Shown: positions 35,855 through 44,022 of the stretch, one piece after another
How the letters are laid out: each line of letters begins with the position of its first letter
Numbering within the stretch: position 1 is the first letter of the stretch
Origin: Acidimicrobiia bacterium
GTDB taxonomy: Bacteria > Actinomycetota > Acidimicrobiia > IMCC26256 > JAMXLJ01
Assembly: GCA_024281095.1 (NCBI GenBank)
Contig: JAMXLJ010000093.1
Location: forward strand, 1 to 64,000
Direction of reading: 5' to 3'
DNA length: 64,000 nucleotides
Made by a program: the position numbers and the translations under genes
The notes under the pieces: model-generated
What the model saw: only the letters and a program-made list of their open reading frames with translations
What the model was told of the DNA's origin: nothing
Database searches by the model: none

Positions 35855-37066
35855 TCAGCGGTCGTGCGCCGTCACCCAGTCGAGGATCTCGTAGTAGACG
35901 CGCAGAATCGAGTTCGCGTACCCATCGGCGGTAGCCCACGTGTGCGTGAGACCGGCCCATGTGCGGGCCTGCCCTTTGCGGAAGTTCTGATCCATGTTGG
36001 GATCGACGGGCGGATGCGCGAAGCGCGCGACGGTGATCTTCGGATCCGCGTAGACGTGGAGATACTGCATCTGCACGCGTACGCCGGTGCGCGCGTCGGG
36101 ATACACGTGTCCGTGCGCGCAGCTGTCGCAGGCGCCGACACCGGCGAAGTTGTTGTCAGTTCCGTTCACGAGCCCGCCCGCCGGGTACGAGAACGAGCCG
36201 GTCTCGACGATCGACTGCGCGAAGGCGATGTCGCCCCGTACACCCTCGTCGTGGCCCTCGCCGAGGAACAGGGCCGCGAGATCGTCGATGGTCACCGTGG
36301 TGTTGGGCGGCGGTCGCGTCGCCTTGAACCACGAGGCGAGATCGGCGGCGGTCAGCGCGGGCGTGCCCAGGATCGGCGTGTCGATACCGTTCGAGACAGA
36401 GAGCCACCGGTCGAGTCTTCGGTGAGCTGCGTCGGCCCTCACACGCGCGCCGGCCACCGCGGCATCGGCAGCCGGAACGGTACGTTCGACCGCCGTGACA
36501 CGCGCCCTGCGCCTGGCCCGCTCCTCCTCGGCCTGCTTCGCGGCTCGAACCGCGGCAGCGTGATCGGCGCGGGCCTGCGCCACGACGCGCCGGCGGGCGT
36601 CGTCGGCCCGGCTCAGCAGGAGCCGGCGGCGGCCGGTGTCGAGGGGGTCCGTTACGGTGAGGATGTCGAGCGCGGGCGCGTCGCCCCCGCCTTGCATGTA
36701 TGTGAGCGCGGCGATCCGGTCGAGCTCCGCTCGGGTCGCGGCGTACCGGGCTTCGGCATCGGCTGCGGCCGCGTTGAGGTCCGACGTGGCGGCGTCCGCC
36801 TGAGCGAGCGCCGCCTGGGCGGCGGCAAGATCCGCGGCGATCCGGTTGCGGCGGCCGGTGGCGTCGGACAGCGCGGCGTCGGCGGCGCCGGCGCCGGCCG
36901 ACAGGCCGGCGATGCGAACGAGCGGGGTGGGGTCCGGTGCGGCGGGCGCAGCCGCGGTCGGTGGCGGAGCGGGCGCGGGCGCGGCTCCCAGCGGGATCCC
37001 GCTGAGGACCAGGTTCATCAGGGCGAGCGCGACGACGGTGCCGGCACGGGTCACGTCCATGATCAT
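35855..37066 (-). CDS. Secreted coiled-coil glucosaminidase
   Basis: 403 aa from an ATG at 37066 (37060 is also possible). A signal peptide is followed by a Pro/Ala-rich linker, an Ala/Arg-rich coiled coil (about 60-225, as in FtsX-associated or RipA-type hydrolases) and a glucosaminidase domain (about 240-400) with 'DIAFAQSIVETGSFSY' (catalytic Glu) and 'NNFAGVGACDSC'. It is paralogous to the enzyme at 11822-13279 but has a coiled-coil head instead of a repeat tail. Likely a regulated peptidoglycan hydrolase. Confidence 0.82.
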   Translation of the reverse strand: MIMDVTRAGTVVALALMNLVLSGIPLGAAPAPAPPPTAAAPAAPDPTPLVRIAGLSAGAGAADAALSDATGRRNRIAADLAAAQAALAQADAATSDLNAAAADAEARYAATRAELDRIAALTYMQGGGDAPALDILTVTDPLDTGRRRLLLSRADDARRRVVAQARADHAAAVRAAKQAEEERARRRARVTAVERTVPAADAAVAGARVRADAAHRRLDRWLSVSNGIDTPILGTPALTAADLASWFKATRPPPNTTVTIDDLAALFLGEGHDEGVRGDIAFAQSIVETGSFSYPAGGLVNGTDNNFAGVGACDSCAHGHVYPDARTGVRVQMQYLHVYADPKITVARFAHPPVDPNMDQNFRKGQARTWAGLTHTWATADGYANSILRVYYEILDWVTAHDR

Positions 37067-37107
37067 CGGCACGCGGTGAGGCCCGGTTGACGGCGCGCGG
37101 GCGTGCA

Positions 37108-38301
37108 TCACGCGGGCGTCGGACGAGCGGGCGCCAATCGGGCCCTCACCGGCCGCGGAGCATCCGGAGAGTCCGGCGAGTCCGGAGAGTCCGCCCGGGC
37201 GCCGTCCCGCACGAGGGCGACGATGGCGGCCACCCGCAGCACGACGAGGGCAAGCATCGTGTAGGCCCACGCCCTCGTCCAACCGAAGTGGTGCCCGAGC
37301 GACCCGAAGACCAGCACGAAGATGCCGATATCCGCGAGGACGTACGCGACATAGTCACGCCGCGGCACTGCGAGCATGACGAAGAACGGCACCAGCCACA
37401 GGTCGTACTGCGGGGAGTACACCTTGTTGCTCAGGAGGAACACAGCGGTCGCCGCCGCGCTCGCGGCGATCGGGCCGAGGGCATGACGCCACGCGAGCCA
37501 CGTCACAACGGCCATACCTGAGAGCAGGGCCAGCAGGCCGCCCACGTTGCCGATCACCGGTGCACTCCCGCGGCTCACCCAGAGGTGCAGTGCAGGTGTG
37601 CGGATCGCGTAGTGCCACAGGCTGCCCCACGTCGGGGTGCGCTTCGATTGGAAGCGCAGCGCGTACAACCAACCGCTCGGTCTGGCGACGAGAACCGGCA
37701 CGTTGACGAGCGCGAACGTGACTGCCGACCAACCGAACAGGCGCGCAGCACCGCGCGCGTCGCCGGAGCGCAGACGGTTTGCGACGAGCGGGGCAACGAA
37801 GAGACCGGGGTAGATCTTCATTGCCGCGCCGATTCCCAACAGCACGCCCGCGCGCGTGTCACGCTGCCGCTCGAACGCAAGGAGCCCCGCGACCGCGGGC
37901 GCGAGGGCGAAGAGATCCCAGTTCGCCGAACCGTAGAGCGCCAGCGGTGGAGCGAGCGCGAAGTACCAGGCTCGATTTCCGTAGCGACGCGCCAGCAGCC
38001 ACGCGGTCAACACTGCGAGCACGAGGGCCGCGAGCGACGTCACCGTGAAGAACGACCGCGCGGTGTCGGTGACGAGTGTGACGGCCCAGAACACCAGCCC
38101 GGTGCCCACCGGATACTCGAAGTTCGCGTTCGGACTCACGTACGGAAACGCGTCCGGCCGAATGCCTCGGTTCTGGAAGTCGCGGCCGAGATCGCTGATG
38201 CAGGCGTTCGAACAGGCGGCGAGCCGCACGCCGATCCCGGCACCCGCGGTGAGCGCGGTGGCCACGACGATCGCCGCGACGAGCCGGTGCGGGGCGGACA
38301 C
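37108..38301 (-). CDS. GT87-like polyprenol-phosphate mannosyltransferase family membrane protein
   Basis: 397 aa, about ten transmembrane segments. 'CSNACISDLGRDFQNRGIRPDAFPYVSPNANFEYP' contains the acidic outside-loop motif and 'FEYPVG', and 'GIGAAMKIYPGLFVAP' is the conserved K-x-YP motif of DUF2029/GT87 mannosyltransferases (PimE-like). It probably adds mannose to lipoglycans. The C-terminus has a short 'SPDSPDSPDAP' repeat coded by a 9 bp DNA repeat. I start at the GTG at 38301, 8 nt after a TAGGAT box; the ORF-track start is 120 bp further into the next gene. Confidence 0.83.
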   Translation of the reverse strand: MSAPHRLVAAIVVATALTAGAGIGVRLAACSNACISDLGRDFQNRGIRPDAFPYVSPNANFEYPVGTGLVFWAVTLVTDTARSFFTVTSLAALVLAVLTAWLLARRYGNRAWYFALAPPLALYGSANWDLFALAPAVAGLLAFERQRDTRAGVLLGIGAAMKIYPGLFVAPLVANRLRSGDARGAARLFGWSAVTFALVNVPVLVARPSGWLYALRFQSKRTPTWGSLWHYAIRTPALHLWVSRGSAPVIGNVGGLLALLSGMAVVTWLAWRHALGPIAASAAATAVFLLSNKVYSPQYDLWLVPFFVMLAVPRRDYVAYVLADIGIFVLVFGSLGHHFGWTRAWAYTMLALVVLRVAAIVALVRDGARADSPDSPDSPDAPRPVRARLAPARPTPA

Positions 38302-38309
38302 GGCGGCGA

Positions 38310-38315
38310 ATCCTA
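38310..38315 (-). promoter_or_regulatory. -10 box of leaderless GT87-like gene
   Basis: Minus-strand TAGGAT ends 8 nt before the GTG at 38301; faces the divergent LLM promoter 47 bp away. Confidence 0.5.
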
Positions 38316-38361
38316 CGGCGATGCGCCAGGGAACGGCCCGCGGGCCGCCCGAGCGCCGCAG

Positions 38362-38367
38362 TACGTT
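38362..38367 (+). promoter_or_regulatory. -10 box of leaderless LLM gene 1
   Basis: TACGTT ends 8 nt before the GTG at 38376. Confidence 0.5.
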
Positions 38368-38375
38368 TCGAGCTC

Positions 38376-39587
38376 GTGAACTTCTTCTTCTTCCATTTGA
38401 TGCCGTGGCCGGATTTGCCGCCACCGCGCGAGTTCCTGCGTGAGCACGAAGCCGCGTGGGTCACACTGCCCAATTCGCTCTACGACCCCACCGCCGGCGC
38501 GCGGCTCTATACGCGCTATCTCGACGAGCTCGTCGCCGCCGAGGAGCTCGGCTTCGACGGCGTTGTCGTCAACGAGCACCATCAGAACGCCTATGGCCTC
38601 ATGCCGTCGCCGAATCTGATCGCGGCCGCGCTGACGCAGCGAACCGAGCGGGTCAAGATCTGCGTGCTCGGCAACGCGCTTCCTTTGTACAACCCACCGA
38701 CGCGCGTCGCGGAGGAGTTCGCGATGCTTGACGTGTTGAGCGGCGGCCGCCTGATCAGCGGGCTCGTCGTCGGCGGCGGCCCCGAGTACTACTCCTACAA
38801 CGTGAACCCGACCGAGGCGCGTGAGCGTTTCCGTGAGGCGGTCGACCTCGTGCTCCGCGCGTGGACCGAGCCGGGGCCGTTCCCCTTCGAGGGCGAGTAC
38901 TACAACCTGCCCTACGTCAATCCGTGGCCCCGCCCATTGCAGCAACCCCATCCGCCGGTGTGGATCCCCGGTCTCGGGAGCCCGGGAACCATCGATTACT
39001 GCGCCGAGCGCGGATTCGGGTACATGGGAGTCGCGTACTACGCGCCGCCCGAGTCATTCGGCCGGCAGGCGGCGCGGTACCGCGAAGCCGTCGCCCGCGC
39101 CGGGCGCCCGTACGAGCCCGAGAACCTCGGCTGGTTGACGACGGTCTACGTCGCCGACAGCGACGACGAAGCTCGCGCCGACGCGTACGAGCCGCTCGCG
39201 TACTTCAGCGGCAACCTGGCCGCGGGTTTCGTGGGCGCCGGCAAGGTGTGGATGCCGCCCGGATACATCGACCCGCCCGCGCTCGTGCAATTCCTCGAGG
39301 ACCTGCGCGCACAGGCACAGGCCACCGCCGGCGGGGACCGCCGCGAAGCCGCGTTCCTGCGCAACCCGCTCGTCGGCGGCGTCGACACCGTGCGGGAGCG
39401 GCTTCTCGCACTCGTGCAGGAGCATCGGCTCGGCACGGTGCTCGCGCTCATGTCGTTCGGCAACCTCGCCGCCGACAAGGTGCGGCGGAGCATGGAGCTG
39501 TACGCGCGCGAGGTCGTGCCCTGGGTGAGGGAGCGCGCCGACGCGTGGTTCGCCGAGGAATTCCCGCACGTGGCGACCGCGCGATGA
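38376..39587 (+). CDS. LLM-class flavin-dependent oxidoreductase (luciferase-like monooxygenase)
   Basis: 403 aa TIM-barrel of the bacterial luciferase group. 'GFDGVVVNEHHQNAYG', 'AEEFAMLDVLSGGRLISGLVVGGG' and 'PPVWIPGLGSPGTIDYCAERGFGYMG' are family landmarks. The N-terminal 'EHHQNAYGLMPSPNL' is typical of the FMN-dependent alkanal/alkane-type branch, so FMNH2 or F420H2 could be the cofactor. The stop overlaps the start of the alpha/beta hydrolase gene (ATGA), indicating a coupled two-step oxygenation and hydrolysis. Confidence 0.87.
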   Translation: MNFFFFHLMPWPDLPPPREFLREHEAAWVTLPNSLYDPTAGARLYTRYLDELVAAEELGFDGVVVNEHHQNAYGLMPSPNLIAAALTQRTERVKICVLGNALPLYNPPTRVAEEFAMLDVLSGGRLISGLVVGGGPEYYSYNVNPTEARERFREAVDLVLRAWTEPGPFPFEGEYYNLPYVNPWPRPLQQPHPPVWIPGLGSPGTIDYCAERGFGYMGVAYYAPPESFGRQAARYREAVARAGRPYEPENLGWLTTVYVADSDDEARADAYEPLAYFSGNLAAGFVGAGKVWMPPGYIDPPALVQFLEDLRAQAQATAGGDRREAAFLRNPLVGGVDTVRERLLALVQEHRLGTVLALMSFGNLAADKVRRSMELYAREVVPWVRERADAWFAEEFPHVATAR

Positions 39588-40414
39588 CAGGCATCATGCT
39601 CGACGACCGGCGCGTGGAGCTGCTTCGCATGGGCGAGGGCGAGCCCATCCTCTACCTGCACGGTCTCGCCGACGTGCACTCGGTGTTCGAGCCCGGCGAG
39701 CCGCCCCCGTTGCTCAGTCAGCTCGCCGCGGGCCGTGAGGTCCTTGCGCCGGCACACCCCGGTTACGAGGGAAGCGGTGAGCTCGGCGTGCACGCCGACG
39801 CCGAGGACTACGCGTTCCACCTGCTCGACGTCGTGGACGAGCTGCAGCTCGACGCCGTGGACATGGTCGGCGCGTCGTTGGGCGGGTGGCTCGCAGTCGA
39901 GTTCGCGCTCCGTCACCCCGCACGGGTGCGGCGACTTGTGCTCGTCAATCCGCTCGGGTTGCACGTGCCGCGCGCGAAGACCGGGCTGTTCTTCGGCGCC
40001 GCAGCCCCGCGCGGCATCGGCGGCTTTGCCGAAGTCCGGTCGATGCTGTTCTCGGATGCGCAATCGGCGGTCGCGACCGAAGCGCTGCCCGACGACATGA
40101 GTCGCGAACGTCAGCTTCGCTGGTTCGGAGGCCTTGCGGCTGCGGCCCGCCTCGGATGGCGCGGCCCCGAGCTGCGCAACCCGAAGCTGCGCGGCCGCCT
40201 GCGCCGCGTCACGATCCCGACGCTGCTGCTGTGGGGGAAACACGACCGCATCTCGTCGGTCGAGCATGCGCGGGCGTGGGAGCGTGAGTTGCCCGACGCG
40301 GAGCTCGTCCTCGTTCCCGACGCCGGGCACAGCGTGCCGTTGGAACGACCCGACGTCGCGTTCGACTGGATCTCGTCGTACCTGGCCCACCCCTCCGCTC
40401 CACTCACCGCGTAA
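39584..40414 (+). CDS. Alpha/beta hydrolase
   Basis: 276 aa. 'LYLHGLADVHSVF' (oxyanion loop), 'MVGASLGGWLAVEF' (nucleophile Ser), 'LLLWGKHDRISSVEHA' (Asp) and 'VLVPDAGHSVPLERPD' (His) complete the triad. It resembles C-C bond hydrolases and esterases that follow ring or ketone oxygenation, in line with the coupled LLM enzyme. Substrate unknown. Ends at a conserved palindrome facing another LLM gene. Confidence 0.86.
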   Translation: MTGIMLDDRRVELLRMGEGEPILYLHGLADVHSVFEPGEPPPLLSQLAAGREVLAPAHPGYEGSGELGVHADAEDYAFHLLDVVDELQLDAVDMVGASLGGWLAVEFALRHPARVRRLVLVNPLGLHVPRAKTGLFFGAAAPRGIGGFAEVRSMLFSDAQSAVATEALPDDMSRERQLRWFGGLAAAARLGWRGPELRNPKLRGRLRRVTIPTLLLWGKHDRISSVEHARAWERELPDAELVLVPDAGHSVPLERPDVAFDWISSYLAHPSAPLTA

Positions 40415-40446
40415 ACGGCCCGACTCGGACGGGCCAATCTCGAACA

Positions 40447-40495
40447 TCGGTTGGGACGATTTCGTGCTCGTACAGCGGAAAATCGTCCCAACCGA
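40447..40495. repeat. Palindrome family 2, copy 2 (convergent gap)
   Basis: TCGGTTGGGACGATTT...AAATCGTCCCAACCGA, a perfect 16 bp inverted repeat with 17 nt loop. Related to the palindrome at 20419-20462. Probably a bidirectional terminator as well as a repeat. Confidence 0.75.
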
Positions 40496-40501
40496 GCGGG
40501 G

Positions 40502-41443
40502 TTATTCGAAAGCGGGCATGACCTCACGCGCGAAGCGGCGCAGGGTGGCGGGGTCGGCGCGGTCGTGCGTGAAGAACACGAAGAACGTGATGCCACGTTG
40601 CACCTGTTCGCGAATGCGCTCGACCACTGCGTCGGGCGTTCCGGTGTAGCCCCCGTCGGCGAGACCCCAGCCCGGCCCGCCGAAGCGACGGTTCGCGAGC
40701 CGCATCGCATCATCGAGCTCCGACTCGTCACCGGCGAGCACCAGGACGGCCTCGTGCGAGATGCGGATGCTCGCCGGGTCACGACCGACGTCCGCACAGT
40801 GCCGGCGCAACGCGTCGCGCTTCGCGTCGAACTCCCCCAAGGCGTACGTCGGGCAGTTCCAGACGTCGGCGTAGCGGGCGACGATCGGAAGTGTGAACCG
40901 CTCGCCGGCACCACCGACGTGGATGGGCGGCCGCGGCCGCTGGACCGGGGGCGGCAAGTTGGGCATGTCGCGCACGCGATAGTGAGTTCCCTCGAACGAG
41001 GTCGACGCATGCTCGAACATGCTCGTGATCACCGCGAGTGCTTCGCCGAGCTCACTCGAACGCTCGCGTACAGTCCCCCACGGGATGCCGGCCCGCTCGT
41101 GCTCGGCCGCATACGAGCCGCTCCCAATGCCGAGCTCGAGGCGGCCGCCGGAGATCACGTCGAGTGACGTCGCCATCTTGGCGAGCAGCACGGGATGCCG
41201 GAACGTGTTGGACGACACGAGCTGGCCGGCGCGCAACCGGCTCGTGTGCGCGAGCACCGAGGATGTCAGCGTCCACGCCTCGAACGACGGTTGCTGGGGC
41301 AGCTCGGGGCCGTAGAGATGGTCGAAGAACCAGATGGAATGGAAGCCGAGCTCGTCGCAAAGCTCCGCGCGGGCGCGGATCTCGTCGTACGAGAAGCCGA
41401 TCTGGGGGAGATAGATGCCGAACTCGACCTTGGAGCGCTCCAC
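40502..41443 (-). CDS. LLM-class F420-dependent oxidoreductase
   Basis: 313 aa. 'VEFGIYLPQIGFSYDEIRARAELCDELGFHSIWFFDHL' is the classic N-terminus of F420-dependent luciferase-like oxidoreductases, and 'GRLELGIGSGSYAAEH', 'RPRPPIHVGGAGERFTLPIVARYADVWN' follow. It likely uses F420. I choose the GTG at 41443, with a TACGGT box 9 nt upstream, as the family begins there; an in-frame ATG lies at 41470, inside the divergent gene's start. Divergent VOC gene starts 25 bp away. Confidence 0.83.
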   Translation of the reverse strand: MERSKVEFGIYLPQIGFSYDEIRARAELCDELGFHSIWFFDHLYGPELPQQPSFEAWTLTSSVLAHTSRLRAGQLVSSNTFRHPVLLAKMATSLDVISGGRLELGIGSGSYAAEHERAGIPWGTVRERSSELGEALAVITSMFEHASTSFEGTHYRVRDMPNLPPPVQRPRPPIHVGGAGERFTLPIVARYADVWNCPTYALGEFDAKRDALRRHCADVGRDPASIRISHEAVLVLAGDESELDDAMRLANRRFGGPGWGLADGGYTGTPDAVVERIREQVQRGITFFVFFTHDRADPATLRRFAREVMPAFE

Positions 41444-41452
41444 GGCCCGGGG

Positions 41453-41462
41453 ACCGTACACT
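41453..41462. promoter_or_regulatory. Overlapping divergent -10 boxes for LLM gene 2 and the VOC gene
   Basis: Minus-strand TACGGT (41458-41453) and plus-strand TACACT (41457-41462) share the two bases TA. They lie 9 nt and 6 nt before the respective starts, so both genes would be leaderless and polymerase could not occupy both boxes at once. Confidence 0.5.
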
Positions 41463-41468
41463 CCCGCC

Positions 41469-41918
41469 ATGCCCGGCGTCGCGTTCAACCATGTCGGCCA
41501 CTGCGTCAACGATCTGGAACGGTCGCGACGGTTCTACGAGGAGCTCCTCGACTTCACGTTCCAACGCGTGATCTCACCGCCCGACGAGCCATCCGCCCAG
41601 TTGTTGCAGATGAAACCGCCGATCGGTATGACGGCGTGCTATCTCGGGCGTGACGGGCTGGTGCTCGAGCTGTTGCACTACGCGGACGCGGAAACCGTCC
41701 AACACGGGCCACGCGTGATGAACGAGACGGGCCTCACCCACTTGTCACTGAGCGTCGACGACATCGACGCGGTCTGCCGGCGCATTCCGGAGTACGGCGG
41801 CGAGGTCCTCGCCGACACGAATATCGGCTTCGGTGTGTTCGTGCGCGATCCCGACGGTCAGCTGATCGAGCTGCTGCCGATGAGCTACCGCGAGCAGCTC
41901 GACCAGGCGAGCAGCTGA
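41469..41918 (+). CDS. VOC-family protein (glyoxalase/dioxygenase-like)
   Basis: 149 aa. 'FNHVGHCVNDLERSRRFYEELLDF' (His ligand), 'GLTHLSLSVDDIDAVCRRI' (second His) and 'FVRDPDGQLIELLPM' (Glu ligand) are the metal-binding positions of a methylmalonyl-CoA epimerase/glyoxalase-type fold. The ATG at 41469 is 6 nt after a TACACT box. Its divergent LLM partner suggests a shared catabolic function, but the reaction is unknown. Confidence 0.83.
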   Translation: MPGVAFNHVGHCVNDLERSRRFYEELLDFTFQRVISPPDEPSAQLLQMKPPIGMTACYLGRDGLVLELLHYADAETVQHGPRVMNETGLTHLSLSVDDIDAVCRRIPEYGGEVLADTNIGFGVFVRDPDGQLIELLPMSYREQLDQASS

Positions 41919-42022
41919 CCCGGCGTCGCGCGTCCGCGCGCTCGCCACGCGCATGGTGCCCATTCGCACCGGGAACGCTGACGGTCGCGTATCGTTGAAC
42001 GAGGCCGACGAAGGACGACTCG

Positions 42023-42931
42023 ATGCACGATCGGATCGGGCTCCTGTACCTCGAACGGCTCGGCGCCGACGACGTCGAGCTGCTCGCCGACGCCGCCCGA
42101 CACGGCGGTTACCGCGAGGTCGATGCCGCGCGGTTGCGCGCGGAGCCGGCTCGGATCGTGCCGTTGTTGTCGGAGCAGGCCACGCGTGACGCGGTGTTCG
42201 GCACCGCCGAGGAACTCGCGACCCCGGGCCGCCTCGTCACGGCGCGTGCCACCGCGTCGGCCTTCCTCACCTTCGCGGTCGCGGTGCACCAGGCCGCCGC
42301 AGAGTTGGACGACCTGCACTTCACCGCGGAGTGGGTGGGCCCGCGCCGGCGTCTGCCTGTGTTCGACGTGCCCGTCCTGCGCGACTTCGTCGCCGATCCG
42401 ATGCGCCGGCTGTTCCTGGTCGAGCTGCTCGCGTCGTACACCCACGTTGGCAGCGGAGCCACCTGGGAACGGACCTCGCGCGGCTGGCGACGCCGTCGGT
42501 TCAGCGAGCTCGAGCCTGCGCAGCTCGCCGCGCTGCTCGAGGTCGTCCCGGAGTCGGAACGGCCCGGTGTGTACCGGCGCCTCGGCGACCTCGCCCTCTT
42601 TCTCACGGGCGTGTTCCCGGACCACACCGCGGCGCGCGGCCTCGGGCCGGCGCAACGGCTCCGCCTGCTGCGCGTCAGTGGCGTCGACGCGGACATCGAC
42701 GACGTCCTGCCCGCCGATGTCACCGCACTGGGCACCGTTGGACTCCTGGAGCTGCTCGGTGAGCGTTGGTACCGCCTCGCGGTCGCGAACGCGCGGCCCC
42801 CGCTCACGGCGACGATGCAGGTGACGGGAGCAGTCTCGGAACAGTTCCGGCAGGCTCGCCGGGTGCTCAACTTCGTCACCGATCAATTCCTGTTCCCCAT
42901 GCGGGGACAGTGGTTCGGGATCGCGAGCTGA
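42023..42931 (+). CDS. Hypothetical protein, 302 aa
   Basis: Not recognised. It is rich in Leu, Ala, Arg and Val with no signal peptide or transmembrane segment, mostly predicted helical, with a conserved-looking 'LFLVELLASYTHVGSGATWER' and 'QFRQARRVLNFVTDQFLF' near the C-terminus. The ATG has AAGGA about 9 nt upstream and a TATCGT hexamer 26 nt upstream. Good third-position GC supports coding. The stop codon begins the single copy of the 62 bp hairpin repeat. Confidence 0.75.
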   Translation: MHDRIGLLYLERLGADDVELLADAARHGGYREVDAARLRAEPARIVPLLSEQATRDAVFGTAEELATPGRLVTARATASAFLTFAVAVHQAAAELDDLHFTAEWVGPRRRLPVFDVPVLRDFVADPMRRLFLVELLASYTHVGSGATWERTSRGWRRRRFSELEPAQLAALLEVVPESERPGVYRRLGDLALFLTGVFPDHTAARGLGPAQRLRLLRVSGVDADIDDVLPADVTALGTVGLLELLGERWYRLAVANARPPLTATMQVTGAVSEQFRQARRVLNFVTDQFLFPMRGQWFGIAS

Positions 42932-42995
42932 AGCGGAGGCGTGGCCGGAGGCCGGGACGCCGCAGCGGAAGCGACCTGACAACATCGCGAGCTGA
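42929..42995 (+). repeat. Hairpin repeat family 1, single copy
   Basis: A unit with GGCGT-GGCC-gga-GGCC-ggg-ACGCC begins at the stop codon of the preceding gene. Compared with the tandem copies at 52013-52145, 38 of 45 core bases match and the inner stem differs by compensated pairs. The 12 bp ATCGCGAGCTGA occurs on both sides of the unit (42920-42931 and 42984-42995). Confidence 0.7.
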
Positions 42996-42999
42996 GGGG

Positions 43000-43989
43000 T
43001 CAGCGGGTAGGGCGGGGCAACGTCACTTCCGCGACGAGCGAGCCGTCCTCCTCCGAGAGCGTGAGGCTGCCGGCCAGATCCGTTGCGGCGGCAGCAACCG
43101 CCTCGAGCGCGGGCGCGGCGTCCGCGTCGGCGGTCCAGCCCGTACACGACACGGTCAGTCCCACGGAGTCCGCCGCGCTGCGCACGGTCACGGCGATGCT
43201 CTCGGAACGCTTCGCAACCGCGGCGAGCAGTTCCTGTGCCATCCGCAGTGCGCCGAGCGCGAACGCGGCATCGAGCTCGGCCTCCATCACCGCCTCGGCG
43301 AGCTCCGCGTACGTGCCGACGTCCTCGCGAAGCAGCTCGACCTCGGTGGTCAGGGCAGCAGCGAGACGCTCGGCCGGCCCGATGAGCTCCGCGTCCGCCG
43401 CCGCGGGCTCGGGAAGCCATCCGGAACGGTGCTGGCGCAGCAGCTCGAGGCGCCACAGTGCTTCCGACAGCCCGGGCGGGCCGGTCTCGAGCGACACCTG
43501 GTGCGCGAGCCGCGCGATCTGGTCCTCGAGCGCCCGGGCCCGGGCCTCCTGGTCGGAACACCGCTGCTCCGCGTCCTTCGCGTCGCGTTCACTCGCCTCG
43601 GCTCGCTGCTCCAGTGCGACGTGCGGGCGCCGGTCGCGCATCACGACGACAGAACCGCCGGGCACCACGACCTCCCGATAGACGACCGGGACCGGGTCGC
43701 CACCGGACGCGTGCACCTCACGCGCTCCGCTGGTGCGGTCATCGCGAAGCACGCGTTGATCGAACGCGCCGGGTTCGCCGAGATCGCTCGCACTCCAGCC
43801 GAGCAGTGTGCGCGCCCGATCATCGACCGCGACGACGCGACGCGCCCGGTCGAGGCGCAGTGTCGCGTCGTCGGGCGCGACCAGCGCTTCGAGCGCCGGC
43901 ACTTGACGCGCAATGCGCACGGACATGATCACGAGGATCACCGCGACGACGACGAGAACGCCGGCAACCGCGACCGCGACCACACCCAC
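43000..43989 (-). CDS. Membrane-anchored PAS-like / kinase-remnant protein
   Basis: 329 aa. One N-terminal transmembrane helix is followed by a PAS-like segment ('LRLDRARRVVAVDDRARTLLGW'), a coiled coil rich in Glu, Arg and Ala (about 125-165), and a C-terminal region that resembles a degenerate HATPase ('SIAVTVRSAADSVGLTVSCTG') without N or G boxes. Probably a signalling protein that has lost kinase activity, or a regulator of the neighbouring sigma gene 34 bp downstream. GTG start with TAGCCT 7 nt upstream. Confidence 0.65.
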   Translation of the reverse strand: MGVVAVAVAGVLVVVAVILVIMSVRIARQVPALEALVAPDDATLRLDRARRVVAVDDRARTLLGWSASDLGEPGAFDQRVLRDDRTSGAREVHASGGDPVPVVYREVVVPGGSVVVMRDRRPHVALEQRAEASERDAKDAEQRCSDQEARARALEDQIARLAHQVSLETGPPGLSEALWRLELLRQHRSGWLPEPAAADAELIGPAERLAAALTTEVELLREDVGTYAELAEAVMEAELDAAFALGALRMAQELLAAVAKRSESIAVTVRSAADSVGLTVSCTGWTADADAAPALEAVAAAATDLAGSLTLSEEDGSLVAEVTLPRPTR

Positions 43990-43996
43990 GGCGTGC

Positions 43997-44002
43997 AGGC
44001 TA
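43997..44002 (-). promoter_or_regulatory. -10 box of leaderless PAS-like gene
   Basis: Minus-strand TAGCCT ends 7 nt before the GTG at 43989. Confidence 0.5.
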
Positions 44003-44022
44003 TGCGTGTTGTGCGCGCGCGG

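Noticed and set aside
37166-37196. Short direct repeat (gagtccg) as a possible CRISPR or microsatellite element
   Set aside because: It is a coding repeat for SPDSPDSPD at the end of the GT87-like protein, with no spacers.
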